A stretch of 64,000 nucleotides of DNA from Lates calcarifer (GCF_001640805.2 NC_066849.1:498011-562010); one strand, 5' to 3'; positions 22,202 to 35,695 are shown, counted from the first letter of the stretch. The notes: generated by a model not told the origin, from the sequence alone. Numbers and translations are program-made.

Positions 22202-22207
22202 GTGAGT

Positions 22208-24691
22208 CCAACAACATTTGTGCTGGATTTTTCTCCGCTCGCTGTCGTATTCGATGTCTCATCTGAGAGCAGAGGGAGGCAGCCAGCCCAGCGACGAGGC
22301 TAACAGCGGTTCGTTTGGTCGCTGTGATGAAGCGGCTGTTAGCTAGCTAGTCACTTATTTGCTCACACGTTTCAACAATTCTCACATTTAAACGCATATC
22401 TCTGACTTCGTGCTTGTTTATTGTCCGCTCACTGGGTTGAGCGTTGTTGACTTGGGTATTTTTCTCTGGATATTTGTCAAGGTGGATGGAGCGGTACAGG
22501 GAGGCTGTGCGATGATGCTGTTGCACCTGTCGGTCTAAATTGCCGTCTCTTTGCTGGAATGCAGCTAACCTGCTCCTCTGACGGGATGCTAGTAGCAAAC
22601 CCACCACTGAACCCGTTACCAGTGCGCGTTGATGCTTGGTTTGCCAGGTTATCCAAATCCTCCCTCACAGCATCTCTCATCCTCATGATGGATGGAGGCG
22701 CCTCCCATGAGAGGAGGTACTCGAAATGGAGGTGGCCCCATCCCGTAATCTTTGTAACACCATCTTATGCTCCCTGGTAGTGATGAAGATGTAGAAATAC
22801 GTTGGCTTCCCTGTCTGCGTCCTGCTGAGTGACCATCTCTCAAAAGAGAGACCAGTCTCCAAATTCCCTTACAGATCTTGCAGGTTCACGTGAAGTTGCT
22901 GACAAACAAATTCGCGTATTTTATAACACATTATCCAACAGCTAAATCTGAATTTCATTCAGCATTCATATAATCTGTCAGTAAATGCAAGTAGAGCTGC
23001 CTGATATCCATTTTCTGATCTGCTCCTCACTGTTCGTAGTTATGTCATAATGTCCAACTGATGGAGGTGACGAACCAGAGTCCAGCTTATATTTGACAAA
23101 GAATTGCTTGGCTTATTGGATCATCTTTGTATTTGAAAGTCCATGTTAGCAATGCTGAACAATGTTGAATGAAAACGAGCTGCCCGAGGTAACAGAAGAG
23201 CTGGACTTTGAATTGAGTTTGGCCTTACAGCAGAGAGAACGTGGAACTCTTACTTAAAGCCGTGTTCTATAGTTGCACAAAACACAAGATAGTTAAATGT
23301 CTTATTTGAATGAAGTTTTCCTGCTCTTTAATGTGAGGGTGTGGGCCTCAACTGGAACATAGACAATGGTAGTTTTTCCCCAACAGGCAAGCTCATCAGC
23401 CTGAGTTAATAATTGATGGCTGTAAAATGCGTGTTGCAGGGGTCATCTGGACTCATGTAAATCACTATTGCAGGTCTGCCCTGTGGGCTCTCGAGGGGTA
23501 CACACATGCTACACACATGCATGTTCACACACTCAACTCAACCCACTGCTTTGATCAAAATGCTCTGTCATCATTCACAACTGATGACTGATAAGACAGC
23601 ATTTGGTCTTGTGATCATGATCAAAATATTGTCAGCTCGGAGAGTCCATTGTGGTGTTTCTGCATTGGCCTGTTTGTGATTTTTATGAGAGGAATTGAGC
23701 TAGTTATTAATTTTGCATATTAAGAAGGAAAGCATGGTACCAGAGCTGCTTTCTGACCACCTGTGTCTTGCCACTCTGTACATTTTTTCCATTCAGTTAC
23801 ATCCTGGTTGCACTCAGACTCAGAGAAAAGGAAATCCACAGGAATAACATATGATCATAGGCACATGAGGTCAGTCAGTCTAAGTGTGAGCATGCTGATG
23901 TCTTAGTTGAGGGTAGGTGACAGTGTGTGTATATTTCCATGAACCTCTTTTAAACAGACATCTTGCAGGTCTGCTGTTAAGGTTATGCCACCTTTGCTTG
24001 TTTGCATGGAACCAAAAATAGCATAATGCTGCCTCAGATAGCATGCCAGCATTCAGGAATCAGAGGTGTAACGAGTAACACAACAGTGTCCCCCCCCCTC
24101 CCCCTTTCTCACAGAATGGTGAGGTGGAATAAAGGCACAACCTTCCCACCTTGAAAAGGCTGAGAAAAGGAGCTGTTGTTGTATTGACTGACATTAGGCT
24201 GGCTTAGCTTAAAGATCAAGAAAAAAGTAAAAGTGCTGAAAGGACCTTTCAGTTAATAGGTTAGTCAGTGGTCAGAAAAGGAAGGGGCAGTTGGTTAAAG
24301 TCATTAATCAAACAATATTGTCAAAAATTCTCTTGTTCCAGCTTCACCAGTGTGTGGGTGCACTGCTTTTCTCTGCTTTATATGTTCTCAGATCCTCTGT
24401 TAGCCATTTCTCACTATTTTATGAGATTTGAAATGAAACAATGATTGATGAATTGTAAAAATAATGAGTATTGTATCTTTATTTGCAGTTCAAATAAAAA
24501 GAACTAAATGTGGCACAGTACTGAAGTACTGAAAGCTGGCACAGAGCGTGTGGACAGATTTGTAGTTCCTGATTTAAATCAAAACTTAGACTGAGTTAGA
24601 CACAATTCATTTACAGTTTTAGACCAAACTTGTCTCCTGGCAGTTATATTTATGTAGTCATCACTTGCCAGATATGTTAATTACCAACAAC
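22208..24691 (+). other. probable first intron, proximal part
   Basis: No exon with convincing homology was seen. At 22350-22860 the sequence is GC-richer and open on the minus strand in overlapping frames, and it contains the perfect 12-bp palindrome GGAGGCGCCTCC at 22694-22705. A C run lies at 24091-24106. Confidence 0.45.
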
Positions 24692-24976
24692 ATTAACAAC
24701 ATTATCTGTACCACTTATCCTTTGGGGGTAACAGGGGGCTGGAGCCGATCCCAACTGACACTGGGTAAGAGGCAGGGTAAACCCTGTACAGATCACCAGT
24801 CCATCACAGGCCTCACATATAGAGACAAACAACCATTCACACTCACATTCACACCTTAGGAGCAATTTAGAGTCACCAGTTAACCTGCATGTGTTTGGAC
24901 TGTGGGAGGAAGCTGGAGAACCCAGAGAGAACCCACACAGGCACAGGGAGAACATGGAAACTCCACACAGAAAATG
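24692..24976 (-). mobile_element. SINE, minus orientation, head missing
   Basis: This is the reverse complement of the family copy at 45258-45565. It shares 'gtttggactgtgggaggaag' (reversed in the other copy), 'acatgcaggttaactggtga' and 'gtcagctgggat' motifs in reverse. It begins with the tail ('attatctgtaccacttatcc') and stops before the tRNA-like A and B boxes, so it is 5' truncated. Confidence 0.8.
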
Positions 24977-27290
24977 TTGGAACGTTTCACCAGCTGGCAG
25001 TGTGTTTGAGACAAGAGCAAATATGTTTAAAGGAGCACTGATTTATTGTTGTATATTAGTGAAGACATTTTTTTTCTTGACAGGAGATTTTGCATGAATC
25101 TGTACAACTCACAAAGCACTAAGTTTTTTTTTAGTTTGCAGCAAGCAACAGGAACACTACCTGACTTCATGCAGATATGTCAAACATAAATTTATACTTG
25201 CTGTGATAATACCTGACCCCAGAATGCCTTTCACCAACCTTCTGTGAATGTGATGTTTGCATTCCAGTTGGGTATACAGCACTGATATAAACAGTGGATG
25301 TTAGGGCTGTGCAATATGACCACAATCTCATATTCTGATAATGATGCATATCACAATGAAGTACATTTTCTGTGAATTCAATGAATTAATAGTTTATATA
25401 TAATAATATAATAAAATAAATGGTTATAGGCCCAACACAAAATATTGCTATATAAAATACCAAGTTTAAAGGTTAAACTGTAGCAGAAATATGAGGCTCA
25501 CAGCGTAAATCTATTAAATATAGTAAAAAAACTAAACATGCCTTCAAATTTAAGTTACAGCATTGTATTGTATGAAAACAACTAAAATATAAAAGCTAAA
25601 TGAAAAAAGTTTAAACAAACATAAATACAGACAAATCCAGACCACGTCCATGCTACAGAGGTAGTCCTCCTTAAGGAACCAGCTCCTGGATTTGTCTCAG
25701 TTGGTCCTTCTCCTGTCTCACCTTCACTTGCCATGCTGGTATTCCTGTTTTGGTATTGCAAACTGCTGACTGCAGCTGCTGTGCAAACTTAGGTCTCAGC
25801 ATGTGTTGTGGTTGCACTGAATTCTAGTCTGTTGAGCTATTGTGAGTGAAGGAATTATGTGCACATTTTCTCTCAGCATGGTTGTTAAAAAGTGCCAGGG
25901 CCACTAATTAATAGCTCTTAAAAGATGCTGTGAATAGGAACTGTTAAACTCTGTGGTTGCAATGGAAATGTTTTGGCCATTTATACTGAGGTCAGTGAAG
26001 AACTTAAGAGCTAAATGTGAGGTATATCAGCAGCTGATGTTTTTTAACCAACGTACAGTTCCCGTTATGTTTAATGATCGGTGCTGAACTTGAGACCATC
26101 CTGAGAGTTGTTGACAGACAACATCTATCAGCCCACACATGACGGCTCCACACTGCACGCGTCTATATGTCTGGCAGTCAGCTTGACATTTGATCCCAGC
26201 TGTAGGGTGGGGCACTCAGCTTGTGTGTTGTGCCAGCAGCACATGGCTGAAATATTCATATCACCATGCTCGAGCCACTAAGCTGCTGCCGTATCTGTCA
26301 CATAAACTCATGTTGTCTCTAGCATCTCCTGCTTGAGGACATAAAGAGGTCAGGTATTCAACATGACTGTTGAGGGTGAGGGTGCTGAACAAAAATCTTG
26401 CTTCTAAAAACTGTTGTTCCTGCATCAGCCCTGTAGTTTGGAACAAACTGATAGACCTTATCTCACTAACTGACTCAACCTGCTGTGACCATTATTTACA
26501 CTGGGCAGTTATATAAAGAGCAGAAATGATGGAATGAACAATGATTGTGAATGTAGCCTGATGAAATATTTACAATGCATGCATGTCTTACTGAGATTTT
26601 CCATTATTATAACCATTTAAAAACACTGCATTGTTTTACAAAGCCATTCACACTATGACCCTGTCTCCACCATGGCTTTTACTTATGGTGTGTACCAATT
26701 ATGTTCATGAGATCAGTTTAGTCATAATGAAGAGTAGTCCTGGTTGGCCCGTGAAGCAGCTGTTAATGTCCTCTGTGGTTCTAGAGGAGTTTGTCAAGTC
26801 TGAGAAAATAACCCTGATGATGTCATCAGGGTTATTTTAGTCAGTCTGATGACGAGCTTTAAGCAGAGTGGGGTTGTCCATTAAGAGCAGGGTTGGCGGT
26901 CTAGTCCCCAGCTCCCTCTCTCCACATCCTTGAGTTGTTGTGTGGACAGGCTGAAACAGAGACCTTTGGGAACGATGATGCAGACACCCATGTTTGCTCC
27001 TTGATTGGCCTTTTCAGTCGCAATGTATCCTTCCCTCATTTGTCACATGATTCCAGAAGAAGACAAACCACATCAGCCTTGACTACCAGTGGAGACTGTA
27101 ACATGGATCACAAATTACAAGCGTTGGTGTCTTTGCTAACAGCTGTTGTGCAGATTCTGATTTTTATAATGGTGCAACTGCCTACATGTACAGAGAGGCA
27201 AGTTATTATTGACTCTGTGATCTGCAGCAGTGCATTATCAGCCCTTTAACACTAGCATACTCATGCCCAATGTATGTGAATGTTCATATG
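24977..27290. other. intronic or intergenic, mostly unique-looking
   Basis: A segment at 25292-25470 has the 'gggctgtgcaatatgacc' opening seen in widespread AT-rich fish repeats. Otherwise no gene, RNA or clear element was recognised. Confidence 0.45.
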
Positions 27291-28085
27291 TAGGCATGGG
27301 CCTGTTACTGGTTTCAGGGTGGTTTGAAAAAGTCAGGCAACTAATATTTTCTGTTACCGTTCCTATGGAGCTGTTCTCCACCCATGTTAAAATGACTCGT
27401 CAATGACAGAGAGTGTAGGAGTCCCTTGGGTCGTGTAAATGGACTGTACTTATATAGTGCTTTTCTAGTCTTTTCGACCACTCAAAGCGCTTCACACTAC
27501 AGATCACATTCACCCATTCACACACATTCATACAGCACATGTTCTATATATATAATGTGCTTTCTAAACACATTCACACACACATCGGAGGCAATTTGGG
27601 GTTCAGTATCTTGCCCAAGGATACTTCAGCATGCAGACTGGAGGAGCCGGGAATCGAACCACCGACCTTCTGATTGGTGGGTGACTGCTCTACCTCCTGA
27701 GCCTACAGCCGCCCCCTGTGCAGTGCAGATTAACATGACCCCTCCCCCTAAATAAATTAATTAATTGGCTGTGTGGGAATATTTCAGGTCATGAGGGAAT
27801 ACTTCAAACCTGGTTTCACGTCTCCGGGAGCACCACCCATCACTCTGTACCAGATTCAAGGTAACTCTGTCTTGAAATGAAAGTATGCGACAGCTATGAG
27901 AGTTAGCATGTCCAGCATTGGTGAAATAAATACTATGGGCTTGGTACTGCGGCAGATAACAGTTAACTAGCTAACATCAGCTGGTCTCCTCACTAACATT
28001 ACGTCGAGGAGCAGAGAGGAGCAGAGATTGTTGAACTGCAGGTTCAGGCTCACTTCAGAAAGAGACTGCATATGTTTTCATTCTG
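27290..28085. repeat. possible DNA-transposon-derived repeat interrupted by a SINE
   Basis: The sequences on both sides of the SINE ('gtttgaaaaagtcaggc' at about 27325, and 'ttcatgagggaatacttcaa'-like sequence at about 27790) resemble parts of dispersed non-autonomous repeats I associate with fish. The assignment is from memory of such sequences and is weak. A segment at 27788-27860 looks exon-like (see findings). Confidence 0.3.
27436..27716 (-). mobile_element. tRNA-derived SINE, nearly full length
   Basis: Read on the minus strand, the element starts at about 27716 with GGGGCGGCTGTAGGCTCAGG. It carries an A-box-like segment (27704-27693) and a perfect B box GGTTCGATTCC (27660-27650), the internal RNA polymerase III promoter of a tRNA-derived head. 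An unrelated body follows ('tatccttgggcaagatactg') and a tail ending 'ctatataagtacagtccatt'. It is not a functional tRNA gene because the cloverleaf is not maintained. A truncated sister copy sits in calr intron 2. Confidence 0.85.
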
Positions 28086-28811
28086 ATGTGTTATTTTTTA
28101 CAGAAAACAATTCAAGTATTTATGTTCAGAGCTTGTTGAGCTGTAGGTTTAGACTCACATTGTGTTCAATGGAGGAAAAAAGCTGTTTTTCTTAACAGGC
28201 ATTTCAAGATGCTCATACTGGCTCATGCATAGTCATATGATACGTGTTAGTATGGGTGGAGGTTATTCCTGATACAGAGTTTAAATGGTCATCTGGATGG
28301 AGGACTGTTTTTGGTTTAAAACGAAAATGCTTCAGTGTGGACGTAACCTTGACCCCAAACTACTCCTGACAGACAGACAGTCAGCATGACACTGCTCTGA
28401 CTAGCAGCTAGATAAACTGAAAACTGCTTTGGATATTTTTCAGTTTACCACATTGTATGTTTGTTTTTCAGTAATTCATCAGAGCAGCTGGTCACAGTGT
28501 TGGGTAAAAAGAAAACATTCTGAGTTGGGTAAAGATACACAGCTCAGTCTGAGCTTGGACCGGTATCTACAGTAACTGGTGTCACTGTAACTACTAGTTA
28601 TGCATGATATATTGGTGGTAGATGTAATAAGTTAGAAAATTATTATGTTAATGTTCTGATAAAGGTAATTATCAACATGATCACATCTGATAATGCTGTG
28701 GACAAGAGACACCAATCAAAACCCAATGTGAGGGAAGATTTTTGTCTCTGTCTGTCCCTCATCTCTGTTCTCTGTGTTGGAGACTTCACAAGGGCCAAGC
28801 TTAACTACATG

Positions 28812-28814
<3 letters not shown>

Positions 28815-28845
<31 letters not shown>
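28815..28845. repeat. (AC)n microsatellite
   Basis: About 14 AC units following 'tgcacgc'. Confidence 0.95.
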
Positions 28846-28847
<2 letters not shown>

Positions 28848-29390
28848 GCAGACAGCTGAGCAGAGATGACACAGCAGAGAGAATTAATTTTTAGGTATAC
28901 TTTAGGTTATCCTGGAGTCACCAATGACTCAGACTGATGACCAGCGCTGATCTCCAGATTCGGTTAGATTTGGATTCACAAAGTTCAGAATCGATTGATT
29001 TTGATTTGATTAAATGCAAGTCTTGATGGTTCACTTGCATTAGATAAATAACATTGTCGCCTAAAATGCTTCTCAGAATTTACCCACAGAACTTGAATTT
29101 CCTCAAGTGAGAAATAAGGTGATGTTTCTTTGAATATAAAACTGTAGGTACACATCACAGCCCAAATTCTAAAATTATAAAATTCTGTATCTGTATCTGT
29201 AACTACCCTCCTGGTTGTGACTTAGGGTTACAGTGGGTTAAGATGAGGTGATTGTAGTGTTTAATGGACACTGAGACCTTTACCAAACAAATGATTTTCT
29301 CATTTACAGTGGCACTGATTGCTAAATAACTCCAGTATAAGCATGACAGTTGTTATTTCTCTCCAGTTTATTTCCTGCACATCTGTTTTG

Positions 29391-29391
<1 letters not shown>

Positions 29392-29437
<46 letters not shown>
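29392..29437. repeat. (TG)n microsatellite
   Basis: About 22 uninterrupted TG units. Confidence 0.95.
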
Positions 29438-29438
<1 letters not shown>

Positions 29439-32400
29439 ATAGAGGCAGTGAGCACCCATTTGTGTGCTGTAGAGAAAGCATTTAGTGAGCAGTAACACAC
29501 CAGGCTTTTGGATTAAAAAATGCTGATATTCACCTCAGGGTTGTTGTGTTTTGCTCTCCTGGGCTCCATGTTTGTCCCACTCCTCCCTCCCTCATTACCC
29601 ACATGACAGAATCAACAGCTTGTTCAGTTCCTATTGATGTTGTTACATGAAAAGACAGCAGTTAATACAAGGCTGCAGTCTGAGCTGTGAATTGTTCGGC
29701 CATGCAGCTAGTGAGTAGAAAGTGGTAGAAAGGCATCAGGCATACACATGTCACTGTATCCTGGAAATATAAAGGAGGTTTGACTTCAAGGTCAATGAAG
29801 CCGTCAGAAAGCCTGCTGTTGTACCCTCATCCTGGCTGCATCTTATTGTCTCCCTGATCTCTCTCTTGGGTTGGGCTTCAGTAGCTGTTTCCATCTTGGA
29901 TCTGGTTACTGGTTGGTAAAAAGGCCACATTTGCTAAGTTACAACACTAGAAAATCTGTTACCGAACCTTTTTACATCGCCTCGCACTTTCTGATGAGTA
30001 GAAGGCCATGTCAAAGAGGTAGCAGCCTGATTAAAATGACAGAGGTTATTTGTGAGGAGGAGAAAACCTCGCTCTGTCACAACAATCATGATGACTCCTC
30101 TCTAGAGAGATTACAGTATAAAACTGAAAGTGTCTCATCAAAGTCAGTAGAATTTCACATAAACTTATCTCAATATTTAAGTTCAACTTGTGAAGAGTAT
30201 GCTGAAAAATTGGCAGGTTTTTAACATTATTAAGGCTGCCTTCTCAGTCAGAGTATTAGTTATTTATAACTTCCCCACACCGTGACACGATTCATCGCAA
30301 TTCAGAAAACGTGATGATACACATCAGAATGATCCTTTACACTTCTGTGAATGATCGCACTGTGCACCATACGCAATTCCACCAGTAAAATAAGACTTAA
30401 AGTGAATACATTTGCACTGCAGTTCTGTTTGACAATGAAACAGCATCTGGCTGCTTCAGGTTCTGCTCAGTTGGACAGTCTGTAGACAGCTCGCTTTCCC
30501 ACTGACCACTAACCAGCTGACTGACTGACTGTAGCAAGTCAACGCCTCTCTTGCTCTAATTGTTTTCTCTGACAGTTAATAATTTTCAGACTCATCATCT
30601 GTAACAGCTGTAATTCTCTGCTGTTAAACAGATTTTCCCTGCATTTCATTTCTGCAGTAAAGATGCTGTGAATCCGTTTTCACTCATCATTCATTTATTT
30701 CCTCTGTGGCAGCAGAACGTGTTACAGCAGCTTCACAAACTCCTGCAGGTTAAACTGAACTAACCAAAGACTTTTAGGGCAGATTTGGCCAATATGGTAT
30801 CCTTTTACACTGTAATCTGCAGAATAAGAGAATAACTGCAAGATTTTATTTTTACTGTAAGAAACTGGGTTTTGTGGCAGCAAGAGATTTGAAATAAGTG
30901 ATTTTGTTTTTGCAGTTTGCACTAAGAAGGAATGAATAAGAACTCTAAGATCGTTAGTTTGTTTTCATTCTTTCTTCATGTATCCTCAGATGTATCGTGA
31001 GTGTATCGACTGTGAGCTGTATCGAGTATCGCACCCCTAACCACAGCTTCTTACAAATGTTTAAAGCTAAATCTGCATAGATTAGATGGGGGAATTTTAA
31101 ATGATTTGGGCTCTTTAATCAGTTTTGTGTGTGTTTATGTTCTTAGGCCCCAAATGAGGATAATGGCACACACTTCCAAAAAGTTTATATGCATTATGGT
31201 GCATGTTATCAAATAAAAAGTGACAGAATTAGTTGTGTGTGAAAGTAAAAGGTGGAACTTGACAGAGTTTTGTCTACACTGACCAATTGTTGCATAAAGT
31301 TGGTGTGATTGTCAGATTGTTTGTTTCATGAAGTCACAAGAAATGCTAGGTACAGCTACCCCCTCAATTCTGCCACTAGACAGGGGATCAGACATTAGAT
31401 TTTATTATTCTGTTAATGTAAAATATCAGTTTTTAGGTAGTAGTATCACCATTTTTAACCAGTCTCAGAGCCCTTCCACTGTGTATATCATGATATCACA
31501 GGCTCATCAAAACTAGTTTGTTGAGACAAAAAAACCTACATTAACATTACATTAAAACAATTTCAGTGGTGCTAAAATAATTTGTATCTGTTCGTCATTG
31601 CACAGGAGAGTGCTTTTTCCTACTTGTGGTTGTGAACCTGATTAAAATGCACCTTGAATGGGGCCTCACAATAGTAACACTGCAATTATTCTGAAATCTA
31701 ACACATAACATGGAGAAAAGGATGAGGCTGAACCACCTTTCATGTTAGTGAATCAGAGCAAGAAACATGAGAAGTGAGACCCAGGTTGTAATAAAACAGA
31801 TTATTATTATTATCCATGTATCCACTCAATATTGTTGATGTTCTTAGTGCATATTAGCCGAAGGATACTGGCAATTAGATCAGCAGTTTAGTCTTGAGCA
31901 GTCATGTGCATTAAAACTGTTGGTGAAAAGTGTAATTTTCCCTGTACTGTTCTGTCAATGTTTTCCAGAGGTGTGAAGGACATCTGTGGGGTGAATTATT
32001 GACCTGCTGTTATTGACCTTTCTGTAGTCACCCACTGTATGTGCAGCAGAGCAATCATAATCAGTGATAATCAATCAGAATATACTGTAATTCTAAAGAT
32101 AATGATGAGAACATGATTTTTGTCACCAACCCTGACACAACCACAGAGTCCTGCTGGTTATTAGCACAGTAAATCTCCAGGAAGTCCTGTTCAGGTACAC
32201 AGCTTGTGTTGTTGGGTGGATATCAGAATTTCCACTCAGATATTGCTTAATTGATGGAATGTAATTGTACCAACATATACAGTCTTGATTTAAAGTCTGC
32301 ATCGTGAAGATAATCTAAACAAAAAACATGCAGTGAGCTCTTTATCTCAGCCTTGGCATAGACGATACCATGTGTAGTACCATGTGATAGGACATGTGTA

Positions 32401-33314
32401 TAGGAAATGGGTGGCTGCAAATGGGTTCACAATCTATGAAGTCTGTCGTTGAGCAGTATTCATATGCCCCAGTGAACTGTCCGGTCCTGAACAGATCTCC
32501 TCCTAAAGCAACTGTGGTGTAATTCATGGGGGACAAAATCCACAGTCTTTGATCTGTGTCTAAAATTAAGCTGAAATTAAGATGAAGTTCTCTGATTTTG
32601 AACATCAGTTGACCTGTCACGAAGAATTGTACTCAGCCTTTGGAAGCTTCTCTCTTGTAGCCCCCAGCATCATGGAAGAGCAGTACTAAATTGCTCAAGT
32701 ACACATTTAATAAACTGGTTGGGTTCTAGTAGCAATGCCTGGGGTGGGGGTGGGGTGACGGTGACGGTTTGCAAAGGGGGCAAATGAACAGTACAGCACA
32801 GCAAGAACAGCATGTCGCTTCCATCAGTCTATGCTCTAAAATGAATCTGACACAGTGTTGAGCTATCGAGCTCTCTGCTGCTATAGTTGGACACAGATCG
32901 CTCGTGGCTGCAGCAAAGCCTCTTTGAATATGAAAGTGAGCAGAGATAGCAGCGTATTGACTGGCATTGACAGTGGATGGAGGGAGAGCGGTAGGGGCGG
33001 GTGAGATACAGGGTGTATTGACGGATGAAGAGATTGAGGGAGAGAGAGGGCACTTTCCCTCTCGCTAATAGGATTATTGTGTAAATGTGTTTGTCTGAAG
33101 GGCTGCCCCTAGAGGCTCCCACAGGAGGGAGGGTGGGGTTGGGCTGTGTGTGTGTGTGTCTGTGTGTGTGTTGGTGGTATTGGGTACCAGTATTGGGTGT
33201 ATAAAATGGATATCAACATGGATGTATGATGATGACGTGCATGTCGTTTTTTGTCAGTTTAGCAGTGTCTCAGTTAAGCTGCAGTTTACTGGAATGTCCT
33301 TGCCAATATGTGGA

Positions 33315-33430
33315 ACTAGAGCTGGCGATATGGAAAAAATCATATCACAATATGATTTTTCATATTGGCCTATATCAATATATGTCACAATATAAATCAA
33401 ATCACTATTTCTGTTGAACTTGAAGGTTCC
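33315..33430. repeat. AT-rich 'gctggcgatatgg' repeat fragment
   Basis: The run 'agagctggcgatatgg' followed by alternating 'tatcacaatat' and 'tatcaatatatg' is typical of a very common teleost dispersed repeat. Ends are not defined. Confidence 0.4.
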
Positions 33431-35695
33431 TTTTTACGATGTATATGGTCGATTTTAGAGCTGCCCCCTAAATGTCGTCTATTTGATGCATCAGTCAGGA
33501 AGATCCTGATTCACCTCACACAGAGTCAGTGGATGAGTAGTTACACTTTTTTAAGCGAGCAACAGAGCACAGGCTGTAAAGTTTACAACCACATCTTGTG
33601 TTAAAATGGCCAAAACACAAAACTACTTGTGGAGTGTGACTCAGCCAGTGTGAGTCGCTCTGATTCTCTCCACTCTGGTGTCAGGTGAGAGCTGTTTGCT
33701 AGTCGTAAGAACGAGCACAGCTGAAGCTGAAACTACCGGTGATATGACGAGTTAAAAGTGGCTGCGATAACTGAGCTGTGACCAAGACACCAACTTTATG
33801 TCTGCAGTGTCTCTGCTATATACATTTTATAGTGGTGACCTGAATTATTGCCGCTGCTGCAATATTCTAAATTTGCAAAATACCCAGTTGAGCTGAGAGG
33901 GAGAAAGATGAGACACAGAGAAAATGGTAGAATGAACCAGCTAACATTAAGCCAGATTTGTATTTGTATTTGTATTTTCTACTGGCAGAAATCTCACAGA
34001 GTTCTCATCAGCTGTGTCTGTCTCTACCGGCTCTCTGTACCTGTCGGTCCTCATTGGGACTGTGTCCGTTGGGGTGTCTTCTTCAGTAACGCTGTTGCTC
34101 AAGTTTTCGTTACTTTTGGTCGTTGTTTTTTTTTTTATCTTACTCTACTCTGATACGGTGTTTACAGCTGCAGTATCCAAAACATTAGCACATGAGTTTA
34201 CTCCTGTGTTTACTCCTGTGCTCTGTGCTGTGTGTGCCAACCTAACCCGATGTGCTTTGAACTCTTATCCAGCCACATGATTGGTTTCAGTGCATTTCAG
34301 CGCAGAACACAGGTGGAATGAGTTCTATCGACGTTGTTATTAACCATGTCTAAATCGTCGAAAAGTTTCATTTTCAAAATAATCTCGTCCCATCCCAATC
34401 TCATGCCACATTTAAAAAAAAAAACCCGTCCCACCCCAGTTTCAGAAGAATCACCCCTGAATCTCTCTATTGTTTTTTGGCTGCAATGTGTATCTTCACC
34501 CACGCAATAAGATAGTGTTTATTCATTCATTTAAAACGTGACTATTTTTATTATTATTCCCAGTCCCGCCCACTCCCATTGAATTTTATTCCTGTTCCAG
34601 TCCAACCATGTGATGAGTAATGAAATTGAGTCCCATCCCATGGGAATCCCACAGGAATCAGGTGGAGGTGGAGCAGTAATTTCTTGTCTGTATACTGCAT
34701 ACAATCTACAGCTCAGCTCAGATAACAGCAGTTCAAATTTAAGTTTGGTGAACACAAACCAAAACCCCTCCTCCACTATTTGTCTGCTTCACTATTGTTT
34801 CTAATAATCAGATATTATCAGTATATCAGTTATTTTTGGTTATATACATGCCTATATTTGATGCATGTTTCTTTTTTCCACTGTGACCATCCACATGATT
34901 GATGTTCAGTAAATCTCATCTGTGTTGTGCTTACGCCTGGTCCTCAGATACAAATCACACACACTGTGATTCCAGCCTGCAGTGTCTGATGAGTACACCT
35001 TGTTTCTGAGGCAGAATGCATCACATCTGCATCTAAAAAAGAAATGCAAAAGCTTTACTAAATCTGTCTCGTGGTGTTGTTTTGTTGTTGCACTTTTATT
35101 TTGACATTTATATTTTTTCTTGCAGCTGTCCAATGGATGCGACAAGCTGCTCCATTTTTAATGTCTGTTTTAAACTGTTGATACACCTGAAACATTTGGC
35201 ACTGCTCTGATTATCATGAGACCTGGCTATTCTTGATGGACTGTTGTTACAGTGGTTATGGCACCCCATTAAACAGCCTCCTATGCCCACACAACAGTGA
35301 TGATTTTAGTGTTGAGGGCATTTTTTACATCAGTGAAATCAGCGCTTTGCTTGACATTGTGGTGACCTGTTGTTCTAGAAGGATGTCTGTTTATTTCCTA
35401 ATGTTCTTTATCAGCCCCAGCTCTGCTGTTACTAACACTAAGCTCTGCCTGTCAGCCAGTTTGCTCCCATTTACCACAGTCCACTCACACAAGATGGAAA
35501 GTCAGAAGCACTGCAAATATTCTATCCCTCATATTCCAAATGGAAACACTACACCTTCTAATGAATAGTTAACTAGTTCGTCTCAGCCTAAATGTCTGTG
35601 GAGCATGTTTTCATGGTAAAAATACAGCTACAGGATGTTGGATGTATGGACAGTAATTGGGAAATATTGTCCATCTCATTTACACATATGTAAAC
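33431..35695. other. intronic or intergenic; possible repeat at 34300-34660
   Basis: The stretch 34340-34660 repeats motifs such as 'cccgtcccacccc', 'cagtcccgcccactccc' and 'gtcccatccc', which look like a degenerate dispersed repeat. No gene was recognised. Confidence 0.4.

Larger units (their letters stand above)
22040..22340 (+). promoter_or_regulatory. CpG-rich promoter-like region
   Basis: CpG density rises sharply against the AT-rich surroundings (for example 'tgactgcggcgaccgcaatt' and 'cgctcgctgtcgtattcg'). It encloses a candidate first exon with a consensus splice donor. No TATA box is seen. I infer a broad CpG-type promoter for a plus-strand gene. Confidence 0.55.
28086..33300. other. 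intronic or intergenic, no gene seen
   Basis: Two dinucleotide microsatellites are listed separately. Several long open frames on both strands lack splice context and family resemblance. No exon, RNA gene or well-defined element was recognised. Confidence 0.45.

Noticed and set aside
27436..27716. tRNA gene suggested by A and B boxes
   Set aside because: The sequence lacks a paired acceptor stem and continues into a SINE body with a truncated sister copy elsewhere.
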